A stretch of DNA of 64,000 nucleotides from Flavobacterium sp. ACN2 (GCF_002303885.1 NZ_MRCM01000015.1:62001-126000), one strand, 5' to 3'. Positions 24,484 through 34,405 are shown, numbered from the stretch's first letter. Notes: generated by a model not told the origin, from the letters alone. Numbers and translations are program-made.

Positions 24484-25854
24484 CTATTTTTTATTTTTTA
24501 ACTGATATAAAATAGAGCTGTGAGGTTTTAAATCGGCTGTTATTTCTTTTGAAGTTACTTTTGAATTTTCACCTGTCCACATATTCAAAACTTCGGCTGA
24601 AGTAGAAATTCCTAAATCGGAAAGATTCACAGAAACTTTTTGCGAAGCATTATCTGAGATATTGAATAAAGCCAGATAAACACTGCCGTCTTTTGCATTT
24701 TTTGATGTCACGGCAATTTTTCCTTCTTTCTGAAAAAGCTGTTTTACATCGCTGCTTTCGTTATGCATTTTTACGACCTCTTTATTAGTTAGTAATGATA
24801 AAGTAAAAGCATCATTACTTGGCAAATCTCCTCCAAAAAACAATGGCGATTTGAAAATATTGAAAAATGTAATCAAAGTATATTGTTCGTCTTTGGTTAA
24901 ACGTGTCATTCTATCTTCGCCTCTTTCTCCCCTTACCGAAATGCGTCCTAGCGGAATCATATCGCAGTCTGGCCAAGTTCCTGGCGCGATATACGGATAC
25001 CATTTTTGCGCTACATCCATTAAGTGCGTAATGTGTGGCCATGTATCCCAAACATCATCCACCATACGCCACATATTGGCATGAGTGCTTACGTGCGCCG
25101 CGGCCGAAATTGGCGTTTCTCCTGGCGATGTGCTTAATACAATTTTGCGTCCGCATTTGTCAATCGCATTTCTAATTAAATTGATTTCAGCTTCATGATA
25201 CGGTCTTGACAAATCATCAATTTTAATAAAATCTACTCCCCATTGTGCATATAATTCAAAAATAGAATCATAATATTCCTGCGCTCCGGGTTTGTCAGCC
25301 ACAACGGTATAGTTGTCTCTCAGCCATTCGCATTGCAAAGCGGTGGTATAAACCTGATCTGCTGTAATTCCGTTTGCTCCTTTTATGGGCAGTTTATCTT
25401 CAACTGCTTTTTTAGGAATGCCACGCATGATATGAATTCCGAATTTTAATCCTTTTTTATGAATGTAATCTGCTAAAGGCTTAAAACCTTGGCCGTCTTT
25501 TGCTGAAGGAAATCGGTTAACTGCTGGCAGATATCTTCCGTATTGATCAATTACGTAACGCGGATCGGTCTGGTTATAGCCTCCTGCTTTGTCGTTTTCT
25601 ACAAACCAACGAATGTCGACTACGATATATTCCCAGCCAAATTTCTTCAGTTCTTTTGCCATATAATCGGCGTTGGCTTTTACTTCGTGTTCTTCAACTG
25701 TTGGTCCGTAACAATCCCAGCTATTCCATCCCATTGGAGGAGTTTGAGCCCATTGTTTGAATTCTTCTTTTTGAAATGCTTTGGTTTGAGCATTTGATAA
25801 TGTAGACAGAAAAAATATTCCTATCGCCATTGTACATAAGTTTTTGATTTTCAT
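24484..25854 (-). CDS. GH27 alpha-galactosidase-type glycoside hydrolase
   Basis: A 456-residue secreted enzyme. The ATG at 25854 begins the signal peptide (MKIKNLCTMAIGIFFLSTLS); an upstream in-frame start would add 31 residues that do not belong. TPPMGWNSWDCYGPTV is the family hallmark. The nucleophile is the first Asp of KIDDLSRP in VDFIKIDD, and the acid/base candidate is in MVDDVWDTW. A C-terminal beta-sandwich follows (VYLALFNISDNASQ). GH27 covers alpha-galactosidases, alpha-N-acetylgalactosaminidases and beta-L-arabinopyranosidases; galactose is the default guess. The gene stands alone, with a terminator after it and a 19-bp dyad before it. Confidence 0.92.
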   Translation of the reverse strand: MKIKNLCTMAIGIFFLSTLSNAQTKAFQKEEFKQWAQTPPMGWNSWDCYGPTVEEHEVKANADYMAKELKKFGWEYIVVDIRWFVENDKAGGYNQTDPRYVIDQYGRYLPAVNRFPSAKDGQGFKPLADYIHKKGLKFGIHIMRGIPKKAVEDKLPIKGANGITADQVYTTALQCEWLRDNYTVVADKPGAQEYYDSIFELYAQWGVDFIKIDDLSRPYHEAEINLIRNAIDKCGRKIVLSTSPGETPISAAAHVSTHANMWRMVDDVWDTWPHITHLMDVAQKWYPYIAPGTWPDCDMIPLGRISVRGERGEDRMTRLTKDEQYTLITFFNIFKSPLFFGGDLPSNDAFTLSLLTNKEVVKMHNESSDVKQLFQKEGKIAVTSKNAKDGSVYLALFNISDNASQKVSVNLSDLGISTSAEVLNMWTGENSKVTSKEITADLKPHSSILYQLKNKK

Positions 25855-25867
25855 TGCAAGTATGGTT

Positions 25868-25886
25868 AAGTGTAAGTTATACACTT
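25868..25886. promoter_or_regulatory. 19-bp dyad upstream of the GH27 gene
   Basis: AAGTGTA-N5-TACACTT is a perfect inverted repeat 14-32 bp before the GH27 ATG. It may be an operator; no cognate regulator is adjacent. Confidence 0.4.
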
Positions 25887-25965
25887 TAAAAATAATAAAA
25901 AAAACGTACCAAGCTGATTTTTTTTTATTTCTCGTATGATCAATCACTTATAAATGAAAATAAAA

Positions 25966-25993
25966 AATGCAGAAAAGTTACCCTTTCTGCATT
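25966..25993 (-). terminator. Terminator of the lut genes
   Basis: AATGCAGAAA / TTTCTGCATT stem lies 29 bp after the lutC stop on the minus strand and is followed by a T-rich stretch. Confidence 0.75.
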
Positions 25994-26021
25994 CACTATT
26001 TTATATTTTTTATTTGTTTTC

Positions 26022-26609
26022 TTAATCCAATAAAAATACAATCAACCCTCTTGCTCCATGTGCACCAAGAACCAAAGATTGCTCAATATCGGCTGTTTTT
26101 GACGGACCTGCGATGAAAGTTCCAAAACCGTATTCCATGTTTCCAATTCTCTGATAGGCTTGCTGCATTGTTGGCATAAGATCTTTTTTATGAACGATAA
26201 TCGCTAAATACTGCGCAATAAAAGGTGCAACACGCTGTCCTAAAATAGCATCCGTTACCCAAAGTCCGCTGTTTTCTGCTACTCCAAAATGTGCTTTTAC
26301 AACCGTTAATTCCACATCTTGAAGCGAATGCGGATCAACTGTTTTCCAATCTAAAGAAGCAATCTCAGAAAGTTCTGGAAGCGTTGTAATTAATCGTTTC
26401 TCCAGATTGTAATTCGATTTAATGTAATTGATAATTTCATTATAATCAGCAACTTCTACAGGATCGCCTCCAATTCCTTTTAAAACTGTTTTGTAGGTTT
26501 CTAATACATCAAATTGTTCGGAACCTAAAAGATTTAGATCAGGCAGTTCTGCAACCTCATTAGGCTGATTTAGTTTTATTCTTTTTAAAATTTCGCCTTT
26601 ACTACTCAT
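26022..26609 (-). CDS. lutC: L-lactate oxidation subunit LutC (LUD domain)
   Basis: A 195-residue LUD-domain protein, one of three needed to oxidise L-lactate to pyruvate in the cytoplasm. The ATG at 26609 (MSSKGEILKRIK) is chosen; an upstream extension would only read through the end of lutB. The C-terminal signature GPSKTADIEQSLVLGAHGAR fits LutC/YkgG. The start overlaps the lutB stop by 8 bp, which implies translational coupling. A terminator follows. Confidence 0.93.
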   Translation of the reverse strand: MSSKGEILKRIKLNQPNEVAELPDLNLLGSEQFDVLETYKTVLKGIGGDPVEVADYNEIINYIKSNYNLEKRLITTLPELSEIASLDWKTVDPHSLQDVELTVVKAHFGVAENSGLWVTDAILGQRVAPFIAQYLAIIVHKKDLMPTMQQAYQRIGNMEYGFGTFIAGPSKTADIEQSLVLGAHGARGLIVFLLD

Positions 26610-28002
26610 TCTTTTTATTTTTAGATTCTTTCGAATTTTTCTTGTACCATTCTCTAAAAGATTCTTCTGGAACATCTGGCATTTCGCGCTGATCGTACCA
26701 TTTATTCATTTTATTATTGACCATTCCTGGAACGTTCTTCATTACAAATCTTCCCGATTTTCCAGCAATATTAAAAACCGTTGGATTCGCCAGTACAGTC
26801 GCCATCGTTTTCATTGCAACCGTTTTGGCAGTTGGCGTATGCCCTTCTTTCACCAAAACCTGACGCCATTTGTACAATTGATCGTGAATATCAATTTTTA
26901 CGGGACAAACGTTGGTACAAGAACCGCAAAGTGTACTTGCAAAAGGCAGATCGGCATTTTTGCTCATGTCTAAGTTTGGTGCCAAAATAGAACCAATTGG
27001 TCCTGCAACCGCATTATGATAACTATGTCCTCCGCTTCGTCTGTAAACAGGACAAGTGTTCATACATGCTCCGCAACGAATACATTTTAGCGAATTTCTA
27101 AAATCTTCTCTTCCTAATTGTGTGCTTCTTCCGTTGTCTACAATTACGATATGCATTTCTTTTCCGTCTCTTGGCTTCTTGAAATGACTTGAAAAAGTTG
27201 TAATAGGCTGGCCCGTTGCGCTTCTTGCCAATAATCTCAAGAAAACGCCTAAATGTTCTCTTTTCGGAATCAGTTTTTCGAATCCCATACAAGCGATATG
27301 AACGTCTGCCAAATGCGCACCCATATCGGCATTCCCTTCATTCGTACAAACCACAAATTCCCCTGTTTCGGCAACCGCAAAATTGACTCCGGTTAAAGCT
27401 ACTTTTCTAGTCAAGAAAGTATTTCTCAAACTATGACGAGCAGATTCTGTCAAATACTGCGGATTAAAATTTCCTTTTTCGGTGCCCAAATGTTCGTGGA
27501 AAGTTTCGCTTACGTCTTCCTTTTTTAAGTGAATGGCCGGAAGTACAATATGACTCGGTGGTTCTTTTCGAAGCTGCACGATATATTCACCTAAATCAGA
27601 ATCGATTACTTCAATTCCTTTTTCGGCTAAATAATCATTTAAATGGCATTCTTCTGTAAGCATCGATTTGGATTTCACCATTTGCTTTACATCATGTTTA
27701 GCCATGATCGAATGCACAATTTCGTTGTGTTCTTTGGCATCGGCTGCCCAGTGCACAATTATTCCGTTTCGTTGAGCATTAGCTTCAAATTCAACTAAAT
27801 AATCATGAATATTAGAAAGCACATTAAATTTGATTTGAGAAGCGGTTTCACGCAACAGTTCCCAGTCCTCAATTTGATGTGCTGATTTATCTCTTTTAGC
27901 ACGCACAAACCATAGCGTTTCATCATGCCAATTGACACGCTCTACGTCTTTATTAAATTTTGCTGCGGCTTCGCTGTGCGGTATTGTTTTTTCTGATGAC
28001 AT
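26602..28002 (-). CDS. lutB: L-lactate oxidation iron-sulfur subunit LutB
   Basis: A 466-residue subunit with an N-terminal LUD-type domain (TGVNFAVAETGEFVVCTNEG) and two ferredoxin-like [4Fe-4S] sites: CIRCGACMNTCP and CGSCTNVCP. The C-terminal domain is of the LutB type. The ATG at 28002 (MSSEKTIPHSEAA) is preferred to a TTG at 28023. Together with LutA and LutC it replaces a flavin lactate dehydrogenase. It is separated from lutA by a 173-bp gap holding a large inverted repeat. Confidence 0.94.
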   Translation of the reverse strand: MSSEKTIPHSEAAAKFNKDVERVNWHDETLWFVRAKRDKSAHQIEDWELLRETASQIKFNVLSNIHDYLVEFEANAQRNGIIVHWAADAKEHNEIVHSIMAKHDVKQMVKSKSMLTEECHLNDYLAEKGIEVIDSDLGEYIVQLRKEPPSHIVLPAIHLKKEDVSETFHEHLGTEKGNFNPQYLTESARHSLRNTFLTRKVALTGVNFAVAETGEFVVCTNEGNADMGAHLADVHIACMGFEKLIPKREHLGVFLRLLARSATGQPITTFSSHFKKPRDGKEMHIVIVDNGRSTQLGREDFRNSLKCIRCGACMNTCPVYRRSGGHSYHNAVAGPIGSILAPNLDMSKNADLPFASTLCGSCTNVCPVKIDIHDQLYKWRQVLVKEGHTPTAKTVAMKTMATVLANPTVFNIAGKSGRFVMKNVPGMVNNKMNKWYDQREMPDVPEESFREWYKKNSKESKNKKNE

Positions 28003-28047
28003 TTTTAATGATTTAAAAGTCAATTTTGAAATGTTTATAATGAATTA

Positions 28048-28159
28048 TTTAACCGCAAAGTTCGCAAGGTTTTACACAATCCCGATAGCTATCGGGAGCA
28101 AAGCTAATTTTTAATCTTAGCGTGCTTTCTGGTTTTTCTTTGTGCACTTTGCGGTTAAA
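28048..28159. repeat. 112-bp inverted repeat between lutA and lutB
   Basis: Arms TTTAACCGCAAAG (28048-28060) and CTTTGCGGTTAAA (28147-28159). The centre carries a perfect 16-bp palindrome CCCGATAGCTATCGGG (28081-28096). Same family as 17181-17412. Confidence 0.85.
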
Positions 28160-28175
28160 TACTCAACATCTATTT

Positions 28176-28916
28176 TTAGTTTTCAAGTGAATTTAATATT
28201 TCAGCAATGTGAATGGTTTTGATTCTGCTTTTTTGCCTTTTTAAAATTCCATCCAAATGCATTAAGCAAGACATATCTCCACCTGTAATATAATCCACAT
28301 CATGACTTTCGTGATCTTTAATACGATCTTGCCCCATTTTTACAGAAACCGCTTCTTCGGTAACGCAGAACGTTCCTCCAAAACCACAGCATTCATCTTT
28401 TCTCGTTAAAGCAACCAAATCAAGACCTTCAATATTGTGTAATAGTTGTTCTGGTTTCGAGAAAAATGGCGCATTTAATTCAGACATTTGCGAAAGCTTT
28501 AATCCGCGCTGACCGTGACAGCTCACGTGCATTCCCACTTTAAAAGGAAATCTACCGTCAATGTGGTCAATTTTTAAAACGTCGGTTATAAACTCAGTAA
28601 GTTCGTAAACCGTATTTCGAATTGCTATTGCCTTCTCTTCTTGTTTTTCGTCATGCAAATGGTCTTTTACATGCAAAACACAACTTCCAGAAGGACAAAC
28701 TATGTAATCAAATCCAGAAAAATTGGCAATAAAATTGGCGTCGCATCCTTTTGTTAAATGCGCATAACCGCTATTAGCCATTGGCTGTCCGCAGCAAGTT
28801 TGCCCCATCGGAAATTCGACGTCACAACCTAATTTTTGTAGTAATTCGTAGGTTGCGATTCCTACTTTAGGATAAAATTGGTCGACATAACAAGGTATAA
28901 AAAGTCCAATTTTCAT
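28176..28916 (-). CDS. lutA: L-lactate oxidation subunit LutA
   Basis: A 246-residue protein with two CCG-type cysteine-rich domains, as in LutA/YkgE and the related heterodisulfide reductase and GlcF subunits: QTCCGQPMANSGY (about 40-52) and ECCGFGGTFCV (about 183-193), each with a further Cys upstream (FIPCYVDQF, VSCHGQRG). It is the first gene of lutABC, directly downstream of the rhamnose kinase gene on the same strand. This fits use of L-lactate made from rhamnose. Confidence 0.93.
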   Translation of the reverse strand: MKIGLFIPCYVDQFYPKVGIATYELLQKLGCDVEFPMGQTCCGQPMANSGYAHLTKGCDANFIANFSGFDYIVCPSGSCVLHVKDHLHDEKQEEKAIAIRNTVYELTEFITDVLKIDHIDGRFPFKVGMHVSCHGQRGLKLSQMSELNAPFFSKPEQLLHNIEGLDLVALTRKDECCGFGGTFCVTEEAVSVKMGQDRIKDHESHDVDYITGGDMSCLMHLDGILKRQKSRIKTIHIAEILNSLEN

Positions 28917-29012
28917 GTTGTAGTATTTAGTGTGTTGTTCATTTTGGCGTGTACTGTAAAAATGTAAAAAATACGTTTCTCAGCAAATTTACAACATACA
29001 GATCGTTTTTAC

Positions 29013-30374
29013 CTAATGTTTATAGAATTTCAAGTCAATTAAATCGTTCTGAATTGGTTTCGGATTCCAATTATCATGAATCGCCAATGCAGCACCCAAA
29101 GCACTCGCCTGCGCCATCGATGCGGCGTAGACTTCAATATCTGGAAAAGCTTCTGCCAATAAATTCATATAAATTGAATTTTTACTGAAACCTCCATCCA
29201 CAAAAATCTTTTTTACAGGACTGTTATGAATTACCAAATTGGTAGAAAAAACTTGCTGTTCTACCAAATCCAGCATTAATTGGTGATAGGCTGTTTCGTA
29301 ATTTTTATAATGCGAAAGATCTCTATTTTGAAAAGGGCACTCTTTCAGTATATCAAAATTATATTTTTTAGGATAAAAAATTTGATAATTAAGCGCACGT
29401 AGATTGGCTACAATTTTCTTGTCAAAATAAACTTCTTTGTAGGTATCAACTGGAACATTAAAATGCTGCGCCAAACGTTTGGTTTGCACTTCGTGTTCGT
29501 TTCCTGCAAATAAACGAGCCGCTTTTACGGGTTTCTCTGTGTACTGCATATAACACAGACAATCGTTTTGCGATTCGTCAAACGTTAAAGGTTTATTATT
29601 GAATGGATTTAAAGAAATACTCCAAGTTCCTGTAGACAACAACACAAAAGGTTCTGTAAAATTGATTGTATACGGAATAATGGCCGATGAACTATCGTGA
29701 AGACCAACTCCAATTGCCAGATTATCGCGAGTCATAATAACATCTTTTCCAAAATGAATTGGTGGTATTTTATCTGAAATCCCCTCTTCTTTCAGCCATT
29801 TATGATATTTCATTTTTTTGAAATTCCACAAATTGGTATGACAGCCAATGCTTGTAATATCAGCATATGCTTCATTCGTTAAAAGAAAACTTAAAAACTG
29901 TGGCAAGTGCAAGCAGTATTTTACATTTTCAAAAATTTCGGGTTTTTCTTCTTTCAATCGGTAAATCTGCATTCCCGAATTTAAACTACCCAAAACTGGA
30001 GAAGCTGTTTTTATAGCAAACTTCTTCTCTCCTTTATATTTTTCATAGAAATTAGATTTTAAATCCTCTGGATAATCTTTTAGATAATTATACAGAGGAG
30101 TTAAAACTTTTCCGTTTTCGTCTACATAAACAAAACTGGCGCCGTAAGTGCTAAAATTGATGGCTTTTAAAACATAATCTTTAAGCTCTTTTATTTCAGA
30201 TAATCGATCTAAAATCCAATTTTTAAGTACTTCGATATCTTCACACGGAAATCCATCTTCGTCTGTGGTTTCCTCTAGATTAACCGATTTCTCCCAGACA
30301 ATTTTATAATTTTCGTTAAATAAAAAAACCTTTTTGTTTGTTTTACCAATATCAAAAATCGCAACTACATTCAT
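29013..30374 (-). CDS. rhaB: FGGY-family carbohydrate kinase, probable L-rhamnulokinase
   Basis: A 453-residue sugar kinase. The ATG at 30374 opens the phosphate-1 motif (MNVVAIFDIGKTNKKVFLF); the frame upstream is AT-rich intergenic DNA. The second domain has LLSTGTWSISLNPFN and the C-terminal ATP-binding motif KKIFVDGGFSKNSIYMNLLAE. FGGY enzymes phosphorylate pentuloses, hexuloses or glycerol. The position between rhamnose isomerase and lactate oxidation genes points to L-rhamnulose. I infer the substrate from context more than from sequence. Confidence 0.9.
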   Translation of the reverse strand: MNVVAIFDIGKTNKKVFLFNENYKIVWEKSVNLEETTDEDGFPCEDIEVLKNWILDRLSEIKELKDYVLKAINFSTYGASFVYVDENGKVLTPLYNYLKDYPEDLKSNFYEKYKGEKKFAIKTASPVLGSLNSGMQIYRLKEEKPEIFENVKYCLHLPQFLSFLLTNEAYADITSIGCHTNLWNFKKMKYHKWLKEEGISDKIPPIHFGKDVIMTRDNLAIGVGLHDSSSAIIPYTINFTEPFVLLSTGTWSISLNPFNNKPLTFDESQNDCLCYMQYTEKPVKAARLFAGNEHEVQTKRLAQHFNVPVDTYKEVYFDKKIVANLRALNYQIFYPKKYNFDILKECPFQNRDLSHYKNYETAYHQLMLDLVEQQVFSTNLVIHNSPVKKIFVDGGFSKNSIYMNLLAEAFPDIEVYAASMAQASALGAALAIHDNWNPKPIQNDLIDLKFYKH

Positions 30375-30394
30375 TCTTTTTAATTGTAAATTGT

Positions 30395-30443
30395 TAATTA
30401 TCAATTGTCAATTTATAATTTAACAATTAATAATTGATAATTA
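30395..30443. repeat. AT-only hairpin between isomerase and kinase genes
   Basis: TAATTATCAATT (30395-30406) pairs with AATTGATAATTA (30432-30443), which reaches into the isomerase stop codon. Weak stem because of base composition. Confidence 0.45.
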
Positions 30444-31715
30444 TAATCCCGTTGCCATTGTTTTTAAACCTCTTTCTTCGATAAGGTTTTGTCTTACTTG
30501 AATCGAACGGTATAATGCTACAGGATTTAAAGCCGCTCCAGAACGAAGACGAGCTTCGGCAACTAATGCGCGAACATCTGTACGGAAAGCATTTTGAAGA
30601 ATTTCTTGTGCTTTTACCACATCATTTTCTTCTTGTGCTTGTTCCAATGCTTTTCTATCTACAGAGAGTGCCTGAGCATAAGCAATCATAATTGCCTCAA
30701 CAGATTGCAATAAATCTTCTAATGGATCTTTGATATTATGAGAAGCATCGATCATCCAACCTAAATCTTTGGCGTGATTCATTCCTCTTGCATCCATCCC
30801 TTCAACCAATTCATTAAAAATCAAGAATAATTGATATGGTTTTAATGCTCCAGCCGTTAAATCGTCATCACCGTATTTTGAATCATTAAAGTGGAAACCT
30901 CCTAATTTGTTTTCCATCAATAATAAAGAAACAATCTGCTCAATATTAGCGTTTGGAAGATGGTGCCCTAAATCGACTAAAGTCTGCGCTTTGTCGCCTA
31001 ACTTTTTAACATACGAATAAGACTGCCCCCAATCTGCTACAGTCGTAGAATAAAAGTTAGGCTCAGCACATTTGTATTCTAAAAATAATTTCCAGTTTGA
31101 AGGCAATGCATCGTAGATTTCCTCTAAACTTTCTAAAGTATTTTGATATGCTTTTCTGAAGTTTAACTGCCCAGGGAAGTTAGAACCGTCAGCTAGCCAA
31201 ATAGTTAAAGACTCAGAACCTAATTCGATTCCGTGTTTAATAACTTCAATATTATGAGCAATTGCTTGTTTGCGAACCGCTTTGTTTACATTTTGTAAAG
31301 AACCGTATTTATAAGTGTGCTCAGAGCTTGCTTGATCTTGAAAAGTATTCGAGTTCATAGCATCGAATTTTAACCCATGCTGATTTGCAAGTGTTCTGAT
31401 TGCTTTATAATCAGTCGGGATATCCCACGGAATATGAAGTGAAATGGCTCCTGAAGCATTGTTTAATTTGTGAAGCAAACCAACATCTTCAATTTTTTCT
31501 TCTAAAGAACGAGGTTCTCCTCCTCCAGCGAAACGTCCAAATCTTGTTCCTCCTGTTCCTAAAGCCCAAGATGGAATTGCAATTTGAAAATCGATTAATT
31601 TTTGAATAATCGCTTCTGTATCATTAATTTCTGAAGCTGTAAAAACTAATTTATTCTGGTGTTTTTTGATTAAATCTTCGTTATGAGATTCGATGTGGTT
31701 TGATCCGATTAACAT
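30441..31715 (-). CDS. rhaI: L-rhamnose isomerase (RhaI type)
   Basis: A 424-residue TIM-barrel isomerase that converts L-rhamnose to L-rhamnulose. The N-terminal motif PSWALGTGGTRFGRF marks the Pseudomonas-type (RhaI) branch rather than E. coli RhaA. Metal ligands can be seen in order: LFLEYKCAEP (Glu), LVDLGHHLPN (Asp and His), GGFHFNDSKYGDDD (His and Asp) and GWMIDASHN (Asp). It lies 66 bp upstream of the kinase gene. A terminator and 0.5 kb of repeats separate it from the aldolase gene, so it probably has its own promoter. Confidence 0.94.
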   Translation of the reverse strand: MLIGSNHIESHNEDLIKKHQNKLVFTASEINDTEAIIQKLIDFQIAIPSWALGTGGTRFGRFAGGGEPRSLEEKIEDVGLLHKLNNASGAISLHIPWDIPTDYKAIRTLANQHGLKFDAMNSNTFQDQASSEHTYKYGSLQNVNKAVRKQAIAHNIEVIKHGIELGSESLTIWLADGSNFPGQLNFRKAYQNTLESLEEIYDALPSNWKLFLEYKCAEPNFYSTTVADWGQSYSYVKKLGDKAQTLVDLGHHLPNANIEQIVSLLLMENKLGGFHFNDSKYGDDDLTAGALKPYQLFLIFNELVEGMDARGMNHAKDLGWMIDASHNIKDPLEDLLQSVEAIMIAYAQALSVDRKALEQAQEENDVVKAQEILQNAFRTDVRALVAEARLRSGAALNPVALYRSIQVRQNLIEERGLKTMATGL

Positions 31716-31798
31716 AGTTATTGATATTTTAATAGAGTCTACAAGATATAACTTTTATATTTCTAGTATATTTTTTTAACAACATAATCCCGAAATTT

Positions 31799-32027
31799 TT
31801 GACGCTGATTTTACGGATTCGCTATCGCGAAGACGCTGATTGACGCAGATTTTATTTTCTGGTTTCACGCAGATTTAAAAAGGATTTTAGCAGATAACGC
31901 AAATCTTTTTTTAATCATCTAAAAATTAAAATCTGTTAGATCTGCTTAAATCTATATAAATCTGCGTGAAATAAAAAAATTCGTCTTTTTCCGCGTCTTC
32001 GCGATAGCAAATCTGTGTCATCCGCGT
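31799..32027. repeat. Nested inverted repeat upstream of rhaI
   Basis: Outer arms at 31816-31836 (GATTCGCTATCGCGAAGACGC) and 31993-32013 differ by one base. Inner arms of the TTTCACGCAGATTTA type lie within. The 519-bp gap from 31716 to 32234 holds this element and a terminator, and no gene. Confidence 0.82.
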
Positions 32028-32143
32028 ACTATAATTTCCATGTGCTTACTATTTTTCAACTTAAAAATTTTATAGCAACTAAACTCTGGTTTTACTTCAC
32101 TTTTTTGTTACGTTTTCTTTTGTAAAGCAAATTGTTATAGTCT

Positions 32144-32180
32144 AAAAAAATCTAACGTTCGAAAGAATTCGAACGCTAGA
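32144..32180 (-). terminator. Terminator after the rhamnulose-1-P aldolase gene
   Basis: TCTAGCGTTCGAA / TTCGAACGTTAGA stem (one G-U pair) followed by seven T on the minus strand. Confidence 0.8.
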
Positions 32181-32234
32181 CCACAAAAAACCACTTTTGC
32201 TTAAACAAACTTATATAAAAAACCTAAACAATCT

Positions 32235-34379
32235 TTATCTATAAAAGCCCATGGCTACGCCACCGTCTACGTTTAATGCGTTTCCTGTAGATTTACCAAG
32301 TAAACCTCCAACAAAAGCATAACAAGCGTTAGCAATATCATCTGGCAATATGATTTCATTTAATAGCGTACGTTTTGCATAGTAAGCCGGAAGTTCTTCA
32401 ACTGTAACTCCGTATGCTTTTGCACGACCTTCTGCCCATCCGCCAGACCAAATATTAGAGTCTGAAATTACGGCATCAGGATTTACTGTATTGACACGAA
32501 TTTTATCAGCTCCAAGTTCTGCAGCCATTAAACGTGTTAAGTGCGCTTGCGCTGCTTTAGCCGATCCATAACCAGGATTATTCGGACCAGCAACAACAGC
32601 GTTTTTAGAAACGATATTTACAATATCTCCTCCAAAACCTTGCTTGCGCATTACTTCGATTCCTGCTTTAGAAACAATAAATTGTCCTTTTACCAAGATA
32701 TCATATAATCTATCCCACTCTTCAAGAGTATGTTCTGCAATAGATTTAGAAATACTGATTCCAGCATTATTCACTACAATGTCAACGCCTCCAAAAGCTA
32801 AACAAGCTTCGTCTAATGCTTTTTCTGTGCTTACTTCGTCTGTAACATTCAATAAAGTGCTAGAAACGGCATCTTTACCAAAAGCTTTAATAAATTCATC
32901 AGATGCGCCTTGCAAACGCTCTTCATTAATATCATTAATTACGACACAAGCACCTTCTTGAGCGAATTTTTTAGCGATAGCTTTACCAATTCCGCCCGCA
33001 GAACCTGTGATTAAAGCTACTCTTCCAGACAATGCTTTTGGTTTTGGCATACGCTGCAATTTTGCTTCTTCTAGCAACCAATATTCAATATCAAAAGCTT
33101 CTTGGTGCGGTAAAGAAGTATATTCTGAAACTGCTTCAGCGCCTTTCATTACGTTTACTGCATTGATATAATATTCAGATGCCAAACGCGCCATTGTTTT
33201 ATCTTTAGCAAAAGTGAACATTCCAACTCCAGGATATAAAATCACAACTGGATTTGGGTCACGCATTGCTGGCGAGTTTGATTTTTTACATGCATTGTAA
33301 TAGTCTTTGTACATGGCACGGTAAGCCTCAAATGCAGGAGCTAGTTTGGCTTTTACAGCAGCAACATCAGATAAATCTTCATTTGGATCTAATTCTAAAA
33401 CCAATGGACTGATTTTAGTTCTCAAAAAGTGATCTGGACAAGATGTTCCTAATGGTGCTAATTTTGAAAGATCATTAGAATTAATGAATTCCAAAACTCT
33501 TGCATCGTCTGTATAATGACCAATCATTTGACGCTCTGACGAACAGAAACCTCTTAAGATTGGCGCTACTTTTGCTGCTTTTAATTTACGGTCTTCTTCT
33601 GGAAGACTTTCTATTTTTTTACCTCCAAAAACTGGACGTTTCTTTCCGTAATTATCTTCTAAGTAAGAAGCACATTTCTCGATTACTTCCAGCGTATTGA
33701 TATAACTATCAAACGCAGTATCTCCCCAAGTAAATAAACCATGAGAACCTAACATGATTCCGCGTAGTTTTTTACCGTTTTTTTCTGCTTCTTCCAAACA
33801 AGCTCTCAACTGAAGACCAAGATCAAATCCTGGACGCTGCCAGCCTACCCAGCCAATTTCTCCGTTAAATAATTCTTCTGTGATTTTCTTTCCATCTTTA
33901 GCAGCAGCGATAGCAATTGCCGCATCTGGATGTAAATGATCGATATGTTTGAACGGAAGAAAACCATGTAAAGGCGTATCAATAGAAGGTGCTTTAGATG
34001 CTAAATCAAAAATACAGTGGTTGAACAATTCTACCATTTCATCTTCAAACTCAATACCTCTGTAAACATTTTCAAGGTTACGAAGTCTGTCCAAATACAA
34101 AGCTGCACAACCAGATTTTGTCAACGTTCCAATATCACCGCCAGAACCTTTAATCCACATTACTTCAGAAGATTCTCCCGTAAGAGGATCTTTGTCTGTA
34201 ATTTTCACAGAAGTGTTTCCACCGCCGTAGTTGGTCAATCTTAAATCAGCCCCTAACAAGTTAGAACGATAAATAAAAAGCGCTACTTCATCACCTGCTA
34301 ATGCGGCTGCCTTAGCTTCATCCCAAAGGTAGCTTACATGCTTAAAATTCATATTATTAATTGTGTTTGTATTCGACAT
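32235..34379 (-). CDS. rhaEW: Bifunctional rhamnulose-1-phosphate aldolase / L-lactaldehyde dehydrogenase
   Basis: A 714-residue fusion. Residues 1 to about 430 form a class II aldolase (NLLGADLRLTNYGGGNTSVKI region, GSHGLFTWGD, LHPDAAIAIA). Residues about 455-714 form a short-chain dehydrogenase with the NAD motif TGSAGGIGKAIAKKFA, the NNAGIS strand and the catalytic YGSAK. The family splits L-rhamnulose-1-phosphate into DHAP and L-lactaldehyde, and the dehydrogenase half acts on the lactaldehyde, in known cases giving L-lactate. It starts 26 bp after rhaT, so the two share a transcript. The lut genes nearby would use the lactate. Confidence 0.95.
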   Translation of the reverse strand: MSNTNTINNMNFKHVSYLWDEAKAAALAGDEVALFIYRSNLLGADLRLTNYGGGNTSVKITDKDPLTGESSEVMWIKGSGGDIGTLTKSGCAALYLDRLRNLENVYRGIEFEDEMVELFNHCIFDLASKAPSIDTPLHGFLPFKHIDHLHPDAAIAIAAAKDGKKITEELFNGEIGWVGWQRPGFDLGLQLRACLEEAEKNGKKLRGIMLGSHGLFTWGDTAFDSYINTLEVIEKCASYLEDNYGKKRPVFGGKKIESLPEEDRKLKAAKVAPILRGFCSSERQMIGHYTDDARVLEFINSNDLSKLAPLGTSCPDHFLRTKISPLVLELDPNEDLSDVAAVKAKLAPAFEAYRAMYKDYYNACKKSNSPAMRDPNPVVILYPGVGMFTFAKDKTMARLASEYYINAVNVMKGAEAVSEYTSLPHQEAFDIEYWLLEEAKLQRMPKPKALSGRVALITGSAGGIGKAIAKKFAQEGACVVINDINEERLQGASDEFIKAFGKDAVSSTLLNVTDEVSTEKALDEACLAFGGVDIVVNNAGISISKSIAEHTLEEWDRLYDILVKGQFIVSKAGIEVMRKQGFGGDIVNIVSKNAVVAGPNNPGYGSAKAAQAHLTRLMAAELGADKIRVNTVNPDAVISDSNIWSGGWAEGRAKAYGVTVEELPAYYAKRTLLNEIILPDDIANACYAFVGGLLGKSTGNALNVDGGVAMGFYR

Positions 34380-34405
34380 ATAGTATTTTAAATTATTTCT
34401 TGTAT

